NCBI GenBank assembly: GCA_003971905.1
Contig: RSEE01000008.1
Location: 558,001 to 622,000 of the forward strand
DNA length: 64,000 bases
Source of the DNA: Moniliella sp. 'wahieum'
Lineage: Eukaryota; Basidiomycota; Moniliellomycetes; Moniliellales; Moniliellaceae
Direction of reading: 5' to 3'
A model generated the notes under the pieces. It ran no database searches. It was not told the origin of the DNA and saw only the letters and a list, made by a program, of their open reading frames with translations. Shown here piece after piece: positions 22,107 through 33,756 of the stretch. Position 1 is the first letter of the stretch. The number at the start of each line of letters is the position of its first letter. The translations under genes were made by a program, and so were the position numbers.

Positions 22107-22654
22107 GTTCTTTTTGCTCCTTAACCAATTTTTCTTCGCTCCTTTTTCACTGCACACTCTTCGCTACGAGAATGGGTCGCTCAGCGGGTTGAGGCTCAAC
22201 AAGCATTTTGCGAACGCCTTGTTGACACCATTCATCATCGCATCATCAGGGTAATCCTGAACCTATTCGATCTAACATCGATCAAGCTAACGATATGTAT
22301 AGGGTAGAGGTTCACCATGATCAGGAGCTATGTAGGAAGGAGCTATGTATAACGGCGTGGCCTCCCGAGCGATGACAACCTTGATTGACGGGGCGGAGAG
22401 GGGGCCAGTCCTCTGGCTCGTTGGAATAGGGCTAGAGGCGTAGGCCCGAAGCGAGAGCTTCGTACCTTGGACGCATTCACTATGGGGGGCCCTACACTTT
22501 CCGGATCCCCTTCTCACCAAACTAAACGGCATCCATCATCGCCATTTCTGAATTTCGATCCACTTGAAGGCACTGGGCTGGCGCCTCGCATAGGCCTTCA
22601 CTACAAGGTGGTGAAACGAAGTTGAGAAGTGGGATGGACCATAACAAGCGGAAT
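22107..22654. other. Intergenic region between tRNA-Asn and the cyclophilin gene
   Basis: No coding frame of substance. A partial direct repeat of caggagctatgta/aaggagctatgta occurs near 22320-22350. Confidence 0.4.
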
Positions 22655-23193
22655 TTAGACCGTGCCCGCCTTGTCAATCACGATCTTTCCCTTGGTCGCA
22701 CCGCTTTGAGAGCCAAGCTTCTCGATCTCCTTGACCACATCAAAGCCCTCGACTACCTCGCCAAAGACGACGTGCTTGCCGTCCAGCCAGGGAGTGGTGA
22801 CAGTGGTGATGAAGAACTGGCTGCCGTTCGTGTTGGGGCCAGCGTTGGCCATCGAGAGAAGGCCAGGGCGGTCGTGGCGGATGCGGAAGTTCTCATCGGG
22901 AAGGTGCGGCCGTAGATGGACTTGCCTCCAGTGCCGTTGAAGTTGGTAAAGTCACCGCCTTGGAGCATAAAGTGAGGAATGACACGGTGGAAGATCGAGC
23001 CCTCGTAGCCAAAGCCATGCTTCTTGGTGGCCAACTCACGGAAGTTCTGCGCCGTCTTAGGCACCTGCTGGTCGTACAACTTGAACACAATCCGACCCAG
23101 CGGCGAGCCGTTGACCGAGGTGTCAAAGAAGACGTTCGAGTCCTTGAGGATCCGGGCCGTCGAAGCAAACTGCCGCACAAAGGAGGGACGCAT
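22655..23193 (-). CDS. Cyclophilin-type peptidyl-prolyl cis-trans isomerase, probably mitochondrial
   Basis: About 179 residues. N-terminus [20 protein letters not shown] is basic and acid-poor, resembling a mitochondrial presequence (CypD/Cpr3 type), then [20 protein letters not shown]. The catalytic core is clear: [16 protein letters not shown] (Arg and Phe of the active site), [22 protein letters not shown] and [12 protein letters not shown] (Trp of the cyclosporin pocket). The frame breaks once at 22898-22900 (GGG on +): the upstream frame reads GRTFP and the next frame continues [20 protein letters not shown], so one base is missing. The stop is TAA at 22655-22657. Proline isomerase in protein folding. 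Confidence 0.92.
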
Positions 23194-23487
23194 CTCTGGC
23201 GGGCGTAAATGTCAGCATTCATAGTGCAACGCGATAGAGTACGCGTGTTGGCTGCAAGTGTAGCTAGGTGTAGCTGCCTTATTCCCCTGTACACGAGAGA
23301 GACATACTTTACCAGCAAGAGGTCGGAGTGGTGGTGAAGAGATGAGCCGGGTCGGCTTCTTGTAGAAGGAAATGGGACCGGGACAAACCTAACCCCTAGC
23401 CCACCCTTCTCAACCCTAGGGGAAGCTTGGTAAGCAACCCAACCCTACTCCTCAACGCCCGTGCACCAGCCACTCCTGCGTCACGTA

Positions 23488-23515
23488 GTGACGTGTGACA
23501 TGTGACATGCGACAG
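23488..23515. repeat. Four-unit heptamer array (gtgacgt, gtgacat, gtgacat, gcgacag)
   Basis: Perfect 7-bp phasing, followed at once by other 7-bp spaced words (cactagt x2, then GAAGCTT words up to about 23573). Confidence 0.75.
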
Positions 23516-23615
23516 TCACTGGAGCCACTAGTCACTAGTCACGTGAAGCTTGAAGAGCTTGAAGCTTGACTAGTTTTGCGCGCCTGGTCTTGCGGCATTA
23601 TCAAAAACCGCCTCT

Positions 23616-23799
23616 TGTCACAGTCGGGGCTAAGGCGAGGGAGACCAGAATCGGACTAGGCCAAGCAGTGTAGCAATCGTTCGTGGGGAAGAAGCAAGAA
23701 CAGTTGACATGGTGCGAAGTGGAAGAAACAGGGAAGGAGCGAGACGCTCGAGACGAAGAAATTGAAAATGGGGGCGAGATCAGTTAAACTATTACGACA
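23616..23799. mobile_element. Solo LTR, second copy, inverted relative to 21303-21482
   Basis: Starts TGTCACAGTCGGGGCTAAGG and ends ATTACGACA. It is the reverse complement of the 21303-21482 LTR with scattered differences. Flanks are CCTCT (23611-23615) and CCTCC (23800-23804), a 4/5 matching candidate 5-bp duplication. The two LTRs form an inverted pair around tRNA-Asn and the cyclophilin gene, a possible substrate for inversion. Confidence 0.75.
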
Positions 23800-23949
23800 C
23801 CTCCTGAAGAGCGGCGATAGGAAAGAGCTTCATCTGCGTTCCAGAGAGGGTGGAGGTATATTTGCAGCGTCTCCGAGTTTTCGGAACCCATATCCATGAC
23901 ATAGTGGCTGCAATATGCTTGTTCTCTCGCGATTCCATCAAGTTCTTGT

Positions 23950-24190
23950 GTGTTGAGCCACCAGGTGGCTCGTGCTTTGGCCAATGTCCCTTCAGTTCTC
24001 CTCAGGCCTGGGAGTTCCCTTGTTTTCTATCCTGTTTTTCCTTGTTCCGCAGCTTAGCCCCTGGTGGCGACTCGCTGCTTGATGTTCCTCTGTGGGCGTT
24101 GCTGGTTGGCTTAGACCACCACCATTACCAGTGCGATTGCATCACCCTCGAGGACCATCTGGACTCCAGGTCTCATCATTGTGCGTGCTT
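23950..24190 (+). mobile_element. LINE 3'-end fragment (copy B)
   Basis: Reverse complement of the 33757-33975 block; words ggctcgtgctttggccaatg, gcttgatgttcctctgtggg, gattgcatcaccctcgagg and ggactccaggtctcatc are shared. Similarity ends at the same ggtctc(atc) position as in the other copies. The left boundary is approximate. Confidence 0.6.
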
Positions 24191-24654
24191 CAATTACCTC
24201 TGTTTTCCAATACATACCACCTGTGTATTACGTCTATTAGCAAACTCCCTCGATCCAATATCGTCAGGTATTCCGTACGCTTTGGGGGTTCCTCCCCCAC
24301 CTCGTTTCTGTCGCCTTCCTCCCCAGCAGAGGAGGGATTGAACTTTATGCCAGGAATGGAATGCATATGAGCTTTTGACGACCGGCTAATTCTGCCCTGA
24401 CTCTCTGATCGTGAGGAGTGTACCCCGTACTCATTTGAGTAATGCTACACCAATGGCACTAGGCTTTTTTTGCGACAACAGATGGTGAGGTGGAACGAGG
24501 TTCCAAAGGAGCATCCGAAATAAATACATGTCGGTGTTTGCTGAGCTAGTGAAGGTGTTTGGGACATAGTGTGGTGCAGGGGAGTACCGACGACCCTCGT
24601 GCTGCAAAGATCCTTTGATAGTGTTTATCCTATGCCCATCTATATAGATATCGC

Positions 24655-24990
24655 TCTCAAGAGCCGTTTTTCCCCCTGGTTTTGACGACGCGAGGATACT
24701 ACGGCACCAAGACGGCGGGCAAGTTGTTCGCGCATTGGAAGGAGTTGGCTACTAAGTCTCAGTGGAAATGGTTCCTCGCTCGGATGTCAACCACGTTCCT
24801 CCGTGTCCACACGCGCTTCCTAGGGTACGGGACCGGATGGCGTGAGCCGGAGGGTCCTGATATCCTGGCGATCCCCCTGGTCCCTTGACCCTGGTGGCGC
24901 CCCCAAGTAACCCCCGCAAGATGAACGGTTAGGTTTAGACGTAGCGTTCCCCCTGTCCCAGCCTTAAGCTCTGTCAATGAAATGGACGTG
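24655..24990 (+). mobile_element. LINE fragment carrying the end of the reverse-transcriptase ORF
   Basis: Translates in part to KLFAHWKELATKSQWKWFLA then FLRVHTRFLGYG, nearly identical to a peptide in the 34.1-34.4 kb LINE (inverted). The nucleotide match runs from ctcaagagccg to about gtcaatgaaatggacg. The upstream peptide TTRGYYGTKTAGK corresponds to the 'F-PLV-TT-GG' element near the end of LINE ORF2 proteins. No complete gene remains. Confidence 0.65.
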
Positions 24991-26514
24991 GTCGATATCG
25001 CTTGAATGCATTTTTTGGCTTGTGTCCGCACCCAATCCAAAAGTTGGGCCCGTTTTGCACGAGGCTGTGCGAGAACCAGAGCTGACCTGCTGTGGTGACT
25101 CCACACTGGCCTTTTGGTCTGTCGGAGCAAATAAGCACAGCACACGCCGGATGAGCTCGATGATCGATGACCGCCGAGACGCAGCTCGAGAGCAAGCCGG
25201 GTATATAGGCGCAGCGCTTTCTTTTTGTCCCTTAATCTTGAGCACTCTCTCTGAGTAAAAGAGGATATAATGACGCGGGGTTTTGGCGCTGGTAAGTAAA
25301 AAGTGCTTTAGTTGAGCGCTATATAGTGGGGATGAGTTCGATGAGTCCAGCGTGAGGATGTGCATAGCATTGCCGCCCCCACGCGCCCAATCCAATCAAG
25401 AAGTTGCTCGCCCAACAGATGATACTCGCCATCAGACCAGAGCCCCTCAGGGCCTCAGGCCTCACCCTCACCCGGGGAAGAGAGATATGACGTCATACTT
25501 CTGAATACATATGCCGCTCGTGCGCTGAGCGTAATTTATAGTGGGTGCAGTTCTGATGGAGCCCTTTTCTTAGTGTGACCAGGTGCTTCCGACGGTTCGG
25601 GGCGGGCGGAAGCGCCAAACGTGTGTTGTACGATAGGCGATAGGCATAGGCCATGCTGGGGCGGGCCCACCAGTTATAAAACGGTGTGACTTGGCCAAAC
25701 CAGATGGAAGGTGATGCAGACGATGATGCCTGTGATGCACTTGATGCTGCGGATGATTCCGATGATTAGGATGATTTGATAGGCAAAACACGTTACAGCC
25801 TGGCCCCGATGGGGCCATCGCGGGCCCGGCCATCCGCCGCCAGACTATCGTCGTGCCGAGAGGGCGCAAGGATGAGAAGCTCTTCAACCGATAGCAATAT
25901 CAATTGGCGAGGCTGTTCAGCGGTTGAGAGTTGAGATGCACCGTCGAACTTTATGGCCTGAGGCCCAGGGCTATCGGCGCGGGAGGGAGTGGCGGGAGTT
26001 TAGATTTGGGGATCGAATTGGGCTGGGCTGCACACTCGCTGCGCCGAGACAAGTCTTCTTCCGGGCGCCGTCGAGAGGATGGGGAAGACCAGCACCCCAC
26101 ATTAACCTGCCACCCTGCTGACGCGTGACGGCGCTACCCAGTCCATCTCAGATCTCACAACCAGACGTCGGGGCAGCGGGGATGCGTGATGGGGGGGTGC
26201 TGAGCCCAGGCACGGGGCGAGTGGCTTGGCTGTGGGTGTGGTTGTGCCCTGTGCCCTCCAGCAGCAGGCCGCGTACATCACGCGTCAAATGTCGCGTTGA
26301 ACGTTGAGATTGGGATCTGAGATCTTACACTGCCGCCCGCCCTTGCAGCTGCGTGCGCTTGTCGGCGCAGGCGGGCAGTGTACAGTGGCCCCACGCTGGT
26401 TGTGCGCTCGCCTGCGCACGGGCAGAGGGCGGCACCACAGCGCAGACCGAGCAAGACGGAGCAGCACACAGCACGGCGCCTGCCACGGCCAGACGCGGCC
26501 GCTTCCGCGGGCGG
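24991..26514. other. Gene-free region with degenerate repeats
   Basis: A minus-strand frame at 24964-25395 shows some protein-like composition but no recognised domain, and it abuts LINE sequence. GGCCTCA-type words occur near 25444-25476. Nothing else supported. Confidence 0.45.
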
Positions 26515-26556
26515 CGTGAGCGTGACGCGTGACGCGTGACACTGTCAGGTGACGCT
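26515..26556. repeat. Six-unit heptamer array (cgtgagc, gtgacgc x2, gtgacac, tgtcagg, tgacgct)
   Basis: 7-bp phased units 5' of the acetyltransferase-MSS4 gene. Confidence 0.7.
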
Positions 26557-26814
26557 CATGCGTCGGCGTGTTCCTTGGGCGTGGCGGCGGATTTGGTTGC
26601 TGCGGCGGTTGGTATTTGTGGTTAGTATGTTCGTCCTCGCCGCCGCCGCTGCACCACCCCCGTGCGCTTTTTTTTTGCCGCCGCCACCGCCAGCGCTGAG
26701 CGGGAGGCTGTCCTCGCCACCACCGCCCCGCCTGCCGCCTGCCCCCCCTCCGCCTCGCCATGACAGCCGTGTCCCGCTGCGCCTAGCCCTCCAGCCGTGC
26801 CCGCCGCCCACAAC

Positions 26815-29615
26815 ATGAACCCCGCCTCTCTCTTCCGCCGCCGCCCACCACCATCGCCCGCACCGCCCTCAGCGGCGCACCCCCCCGCGCCCCGACTCCG
26901 AATCCCCCTGTCGTCTCTCGCCGACGGCGGCTCCGTCCACCGCGTTTCAAGCATCTCCCAGCGCCTGCGCAGCGTCCAGGCCGGCATGGCCAACTCCGGT
27001 CCCATGCCCATCCACACCGCAAACGACCGTCGCCCCAGTACATCCACCGCACGCCGCCTGGTCGCCACCAGCCCCAACCGGTTGGCTCCAACCCAGACCT
27101 CGCCCTTATTGGCAGGCACCTCTCCAGATGCCGTGTCCTCGCTCCCGCCCCGCCGCCTGACGGAGGCACATCGCCCTCGACGTTGGGTTCTGGCTTGTTC
27201 CGAAGTCGCTTTTCCTTTTTCCCCTCCCACCGTCGTCGCTCCTCCTACGGCCCAGGAAAGGTCAAACCTGGTTCACTGCGTCACTCCTACTCGACCACCG
27301 CAATGGCCCCCCCCCACCGCCCCGACCCGCCCCCTGAAACTGTGCCGATTTCCCCGCGCAAGACAAGCAATGCTTCTTCGCGCATGAACGGCAGTGGCGT
27401 ACTGGCGCCTGCACAAGCACAAGCACAAGTACAAACACAAGCCGACCCGCTACTCCCTTCCTTGTCCAGCTCGGCCCCTGCCCCCCCGATGCACCGCCAG
27501 CACACACTACCCGCCACCATTCCCTCTCCCGCAGTGCCATATCCGACTCGCATGCGCTTCAACTTGTACCCAACCAGTCCAACGCGTTTATGCCGTCGTC
27601 GCGGCGCCACGTCTCGCTCAGCCCGGATCAGGTGCGGCGGATCAGCCAGGATGGACTGAGCGCACAGCAATTCCCCTCCCCTCCCCGGCGTCGTGCGTCG
27701 GTGGCCTTGGCCGCCTCGGTGCCCTCGGTGTCCCGCACCCGCACCAAAACCCTTCTGTCTCGGGGCGTGCCCGCACGTTCGTCGTCCATGCAGGTTGACC
27801 CCTCGACCGGGCCCTCTCTCTCCTCGGTCTCACCAGAGCCCGCTGTGGTGCCCTTGGACACGTTTGACAACAAGGCGACATTTGACTTTGTCCGTCCGGA
27901 TGAGTTGAAGCGGGTGTACATGATCGAAAGCCAATCGCGGGCACCGGACGAAGTGGTGCCGTTCCCACTGTTCCAATACCGTCTTAGCCGTGCTCCGTTT
28001 CTATTTGTGGGCGCCTACATGCATTCCACTTTGGGTCGGCGGCCGTTGTTGCGCGAGAAGGATAATGGGTCCGGAGAAGAAGCGTCGGTGGGCGCGGGAT
28101 CGGCTCGCACGACCGCATCCAAACCAACGTTTGCCTCCACAGCTTCAATGCCCACTAAACGCATCTTGGTCGGATACGTGTGTGCTACCCCCCCCCGTTT
28201 ACGGTGAACGCAATCAAGGTACATGACGATGGGCCTGACGCTCGCACAATGTGCATTCATTCGGTTGTAGTTCAAGATGCCTTTCGTGGCCGCGGCATTG
28301 GCAAGGGGATGGTGGAAACCCTGATGGCCTGGGTACGGGACGCTGAACTGGGCCAAGGCCAGACCGTCGTTCGTGCCACTGAACGCGGCACGACCCAAGT
28401 GGCCGGAACGAGTCTTTCAAACGACGTGATCATCCGACATCGTGGGTTGGAAGAAGCGGCGGTCCTGTCCCATTCGGATACGATCCCCTTCTTTCTCAAG
28501 TGTGGTTTCCATCTGGTCGGAATGAGTTACGTGCAAACGGGTACCGAGCAAGAGTGGTACGAGCTCCGGCGCGACATTGTACCGCCCGACACTATGGCCC
28601 CGTGGGACCCACACTGGGCGGATGAAGATGCCAAAGTACTCGAGCCGCAGTTCCTACGTTCCCTCCAAGTATCTGCTGCTCGTCGGACCGAGCGGCAGCT
28701 TCAGCAGCTGTCCATCTCCACTGCCACCGATGGCTCGAACGCTGAGCCAGCGGATATGTACCTTTCTCCTCTGAGTGATGTATTTGCCATCTCGCCCACC
28801 TCTTCGCCCATCCCGGTCTCCAGCAAAGGCACTCTCCCGCCCTCTGGTACGTGTCCGCCTTTACCATCCATTTTTGGATTACTGATTCCTCTGCTTTACA
28901 GGCTGCGATGCTGTTGGCTCGTCGGACAACTCGGAGGGTGGGACAACTGCGCTGCCCTCCCGCAAGTCCCCTGGTGGACAGGCCTCGTCCCGCGTGGAGT
29001 CCCGTGTAGAGTCCCGTGTGGGGTCCCGCGCTGCCTCCACCTCCTTCCCGGGTCCCATCCCTCTCGCCCAGCCCAGCACCCAGAGCTGGGCTGCTGTGTA
29101 CGGCAATGCGTTGGCAAGCAAAACGTTTGCCGAGGATGTCAAGCGCTCGAGGCACGCCTGGTCGACCGCACGCTCGGCACCAACGTACCGGAGATCTACT
29201 GCCCTCGGCCCGAATGCGGCGCGTTGCTAATGCGCCCAGATCGGGTGCTGTACAACAGCCGCGAATGTGGGCCGCTCGCCGCCCCCGAGGCCGGCTTGGT
29301 TAGCACCATGCCGCTTCCGCAAGCCCCCTCGATGCCGGCGGGACTGCAATCGACCAATGCGCCTGCCCTGACTTTGCTGGCGTTTTGGACGACCCCGACC
29401 TCTCGTTCTGTGGTATTGCGCTGACCGAAGAGGTGGCGTGGAAATGGGGAGGGAGCGAGCGGACCGAAAGCGAGGTCCGGTTGCCAATCCGGTTCTTGAC
29501 CTGCGCGTCCTGTGGCTGTGGACCCCTGGGCTACACCTTACTTCCGCTCGACCCATCCGACGAGCAGGAGTACCTCGTCGCGGCCGATCGGGTGCGGTAC
29601 AATTTTGGCGGATGA
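26815..29615 (+). CDS. AANAT-type GNAT N-acetyltransferase fused to a C-terminal MSS4/DSS4 (RABIF) domain
   Basis: About 900 codons. The N-terminal third is disordered, Ser/Pro/Arg-rich. From ~27,880: FDFVRPDELKRVYMIESQSR, FLFVGAYMHS, KRILVGYVCATP, then CIHSVVVQDAFRGRGIGKGM (acetyl-CoA binding motif A) and IPFFLKCGFHLVGMSYVQTG with EWYELRRDI: the arylalkylamine/polyamine N-acetyltransferase pattern (yeast Paa1). A 55-nt intron (28847-28901, GTACGT..TTTACAG) joins a Ser-rich linker ending NALASKTFAEDVKR to RLVDRTLGTNVPEIYCPRPE, and the protein ends RFLTCASCGCGPLGYTLL..EYLVAADRVRYNFGG, the MSS4 zinc domain (C-x4-C, C-x2-C) that chaperones or activates Rab GTPases. Single-base breaks are at about 27150, 27530, C9 28188-28196, about 29140 and T4 29393-29396. 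No ATG opens the MSS4 part separately. Confidence 0.72.
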
Positions 29616-31088
29616 TCCGAGGAGCCGTCGTGGCCACCGCCTGAACCTGCGGTAGGCGTTTTGGTGGTCTCGCTCCATGTTGTCGGGTTCACTCTTTGTT
29701 TTTGTCTCCTTTCGGGGACTGAGTGTCGATCCCTCTGTTTCCCCACCACCTACCCTCGCTACCTTCTCTCTGGCCGCACGACCCCCCCCCCTTTAATATA
29801 TATCGCCTCTGAGCCAACCGCTCGGCCAACGTTCCTTTGCGTTGACTTCGCTCTGATGTTTTCTGTTCTGTTCTATTCGTTTTCTACGATGGGCTGCGGC
29901 CGCCAAGCGAGCCAAAAGGTCGCGCTACCACCCTGTTTTCTGGCATTATCTAGGTCGGATTCCATTTCCCTGCCTATCCGTTGCAGCTCTTTCGTCCGCC
30001 TCTTTTGCGTCGTGCCTGCGCCGGCGCCGGGGCTGGGGACAGTATCCATACTCCGCGTCGTGGACAGGTTCTGTTTTTCTGTGTCTCCGTGGTGGGTTCA
30101 GCTTTAATCTATATCGTGTGCCTCCCCCTGCCATACTAGCTGGGCAGATGGGCAGACTGGTCGGGTTGAGTCGGATGAGTACTGAGTAACAGTGAGTCGG
30201 CGGGGGGAATTGCTTAGGGTGCCGACACAACCTCGCTAAAGGTAATGACCATGGCAAGTAAGCTGGCACGTTACCCCGCAGTTCGGGGACCCGCCCTTCA
30301 ACGGATCTGGAACCTACACACGCTGCTCCGCCCTCAGAGGGTTTGAGCTGGGGCCCTAGCACGCAGGCGGCCACCCAAACCACATAGAGGGTATCTCCTC
30401 GTCTCTACTGCAGCTCGGTTCAACCAGGATCTGATCTGAGACCAGACATATCGTGCGTGGCTCGGTTGACCGTCCAACAAGGGTATGTACACTGGCTAAA
30501 CTACTACAGTAGCGGCTCCGGTCTCGGGGCCCTTCCCATGACAGCGATTGGGATACAGAGACGACATCAAGGGAAGCAGAGAGGGTGAGTTCATATATAT
30601 CATCGTCAGCCTTCCACCTACTCTGGCAGTCATCCTGACGCACCAGAGGCAAAAAGTGAAGAAACTATACTCGCTGGACAGCCGCTGGTTGTCTATATGT
30701 TTTCCCAGTGCACCCTCACGGGCATATACATCTTCAGTGGTGCCGGAGTCTAACGTTCCCATGGCCACTAAGGTCTTCCTCTGTTGAGCCTTCTTCAGTA
30801 TAGTGGACAACACCCCCCTACACCGACAGACACAGCAGTTCCAAAAAAGCTGCCGCCGCGACAGTGGCTCTTCCCATCTGACGGCAGAGCAGCTTCTGCT
30901 GTCTATCCAGGGGGCCTCCCTAGGTAGGGATTCAGCGCCCTTCCCCCTCTCATACCCCTTCCCGATCCAACAGCAAGGAAGAATCCTTTGCCTATCCCCT
31001 CGGTCGTGCCCATAGCTACTTCGACGAGAGCAGGAATGCTGGGTGAGGTTATATGAGGTGAGCCTATTAGTGAGACAAGCGTGCATAT
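29616..31088. other. Gene-free region
   Basis: Pyrimidine-rich 3' flank of the acetyltransferase gene with a C8 tract near 29782, then sequence with no recognisable coding frame or repeat on either strand. Confidence 0.45.
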
Positions 31089-31184
31089 GGCATCGTGGTG
31101 TAGTTGGTTTATCACGTATCCTTAACAAGGGCATAGCGTACTTGATAACGGATAAGGTCCCCGGTTCGAGCCCGGGCGAAGTCA
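31089..31184 (+). tRNA. tRNA-Val(AAC) with 21-nt intron
   Basis: GTGGTGTAGTTGG..TATCAC D-arm, anticodon stem TATCC/GGATA, loop TT-AAC-A..C, intron 31128-31148, T-arm CCCGG-TTCGAGC-CCGGG and discriminator A. The acceptor GGCATCG/CGAAGTC has one A-A mismatch at the fourth pair and the D-loop carries an extra T, so function should be viewed with slight caution. Six T follow as terminator. Confidence 0.88.
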
Positions 31185-31377
31185 TGATTTTTTGTATCCA
31201 ATATCCATTTCACTCCCGATCATGAGCAGGTGATCCCCCCCCTCGTCTCTCTACGATGTCATGTGGCACCCTGCAGAGCATCTTTTTGTGAGTTGACTCC
31301 ATACTACAGGGACAATCGGCCTGGCGACGACCTTAGTCAGGCATTTGCACATTTCAACTCCCCTTTCCCCATGGGGA

Positions 31378-31512
31378 TGCGTCACATGTCACATGCATGT
31401 CACAGCTCATGTCACAGCTCATGTCACAGCTCATGTCACAGCCGGTGTGACATGTGGTCGCACGTGGCTCATGTCACAGCCCATGTCACATGTGATCGCA
31501 CGTGTCACGTCG
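31378..31512. repeat. TGTCAC-rich tandem array (7- and 12-bp units)
   Basis: Starts with tcacatg units in 7-bp phase, then three copies of the 12-mer cagctcatgtca, then inverted forms (ggtgtgacatgtgg) and gtgatcgcacgtgtcacg. It is the longest TGTCAC/GTGACA cluster in the window and is rich in CACATGTG-like E-box palindromes. Confidence 0.75.
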
Positions 31513-31861
31513 CACTCCTAGTAAGTGGGTGCGTCCCCCTCGCATCAAGAGATCCAGTCGAGGATGATATTCAATGCCTCCTCTCTCACCCCCCACAGCG
31601 GGGACATACCACGCAGCTTCATCCCCACGGGCATTCCTAGATCCCTACTCTCCAGCGTGCAACGGCGCCTTGGGTCAAACACTTGCCTGGCCGACTCCAA
31701 TCCAGTTAAATATACCGCTGCCCCCTCCACTTCCAGCCCTCCTCCTCACCACTACCATCCACCCATCCATCCCCTCGCCTACCCGCTACCCGGTCACATT
31801 ACGCCCTGCCCGCTCCCCCGTCTCTTCACGACCATGATACCTGCATCAAGCAACGCGGCCC

Positions 31862-33367
31862 ATGTCAGCGACAGTACGCCGCTCCATTCCAGCGCCACGC
31901 GCACCCTTCCGATATGGAGAGGTCGATGACATCTTCCAATCTGACGTCTTTGACCGGCCGGCAAAGCGAGTATATATCCTTCTTCCTTTCGCTCACACTG
32001 GGAGACACAACCATACAACACGAAAGAACAGCTTCCGACGGTCCGTCCAACGTTCACTCCGAGTTACCAGCTCCCCCGCCGCGGCTGCTTCACCCAGCCC
32101 AACAAGGGCCAAGCGCCCGTTGTTTCGTTCCTGCGGGACGAGGATGAGGGAGAGGGAGAGGACACGGAGACTCGTTCCCCCCGTCCTACCAAGGAGCTGC
32201 GCTCAAAACCTCCCCCCAAACCGGAGCCCAAGTGGAAGTCAAAGGTCAAGGCTACCTTGCGCCGCGAGCGGGTGGAGGTACCCGCGGCGAACGATTTCTC
32301 TTTCGGCCACGTACCCAACAGAATCATGATCAGAGGCGCAGGCGCAACGGAAGCGTACCGCCATGTTCAATGCAGACCTTGAGGCGATCCTAGATCGGTT
32401 TGAACAAAATCTCCAACACTTTGGTGCCAAAGCTTGTGGGACGACAATAACACAACCTCCTTATCCGAATCTTCAGAAGATGAGTGGGACGGGGAGGTGA
32501 GCGAGGAATACTCTGAGCCCGATGAGTGCTCGGTGCAGGAGCTGATCTTCATGGGGGCACCATGCCTGTTTGGTCTGAACGACGATTTCTTCTGTCCCAC
32601 CTAGTCCGAGAAAGAGGACGAGACGGACACAACCAACAGTGGACCACCAAGCCCACACCTTGAGTGCCCTTTGATTATCCCACCCTTCTCCGCATTGGCG
32701 GAGGAGGAGGTGAATAAAGTTGCCTCGGCAAGCAACGATGACCCTCCGAGTCCTACACTTCCGCTTTTGGCCCCCGACGAGACTGATTCGTGTGAAGAAA
32801 ACGAAAGTGATGGGCGCCTCTTCCCTCACCCTGATCCCCTTCGCCCCGTCGTCCCAGGTTGTGCACAGACGAACGGCGACAGGTTCCGCCCCTTCGGGCA
32901 TGGTACCCTTCTTTCTTCCCAATACACACTGCAGGAGTTTGCAGCGCAGCAAGTGGGAGGCCCATCGCTCCACCATCTGTCCAAGAAGCAGCAAAGCAAG
33001 CTTTTCAACGGCCCGGAACCACCAAGAGTTGTAACCGAAGAGCAGCGCCCTTGGAGAAGGACCAGCGGAGCCTGGTGGTGTGGCGCATGGAGGCAGGCTG
33101 CTCAAATGGCCATGCGAGCCAGCTCACCTTGACGAGGCCAAGATGCTGACTGAGTTTGACTGCAGTGTTACATTGCCAATGCCCCATAACCGGCAAGCCG
33201 GGTGCTTGGGCATCGAGCTGGTCCCGCTGGATAACACGGGGCGGTACTGGTCCCCTTGTTTGACCAAGAAAATGGAGGTGGATGCACACTACTTGGCCCA
33301 ACCTGGAGCCTGGCCTCCACCTCTTTGTCGTGGCCTTGATCGACGTGACTACTTTTTTCTCACCTGA
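31862..33367 (+). CDS. Unrecognised acidic/disordered protein with a conserved-looking C-terminal part
   Basis: Start MSATVRRSIPAPRAPFRYGE. A 62-nt intron (31970-32031) keeps frame into LPTVRPTFTPSYQLPRRGCF and RDEDEGEGEDTETRSPRPTK with a basic patch KPEPKWKSKVKATLRRERVE. After a shift near 32330 comes TAMFNADLEAILDRFEQNLQ, and after the A3 run 32429-32431, SLWDDNNTTSLSESSEDEWD. A 108-nt GTGAGC..CCTAG segment (32497-32604) is probably an intron because it removes an in-frame TAG and joins acidic DGE to SEKEDETDTT. Then LPLLAPDETDSCEENESDGR, LLSSQYTLQEFAAQQVGG and, after further shifts near 33050, MLTEFDCSVTLPMPHNRQAG with IELVPLDNTGRYWSPCL. I do not recognise a family. Exon structure between shifts is uncertain. 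Confidence 0.5.
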
Positions 33368-33756
33368 GCAAAAAAGGCGGAAGAGCACTCAATGTATGTA
33401 GTGCATATGCATTGCTCTACTTTTCCCCTTTCGGTGACCTCTCGATGACTTCAATGTCAACTACCCTCCGTCTCCCCAAGTGTGGTTGAGACCCCCCCAT
33501 CCCCTCCCATCGTATGGGTGTACACCGCCCTTCCGTGTCTCGTTCTAGAATCGTATGATGGTTTGCCTGGTCCAATTCGTCCACGACTCTAAAGATATAT
33601 AGAGAGTAGAAATAGGAGACCGATGAACTCGCCGTCAGCAGAAAAAGGTATCTCGTCTCCATCCCCATCTCCATGGGTTAACGTGCTGTCGTCCCCGACG
33701 CATCCCACTTGAAGAGCATACCGATTAACACATCCTTTGGGGTGCATGGCCAAGGA

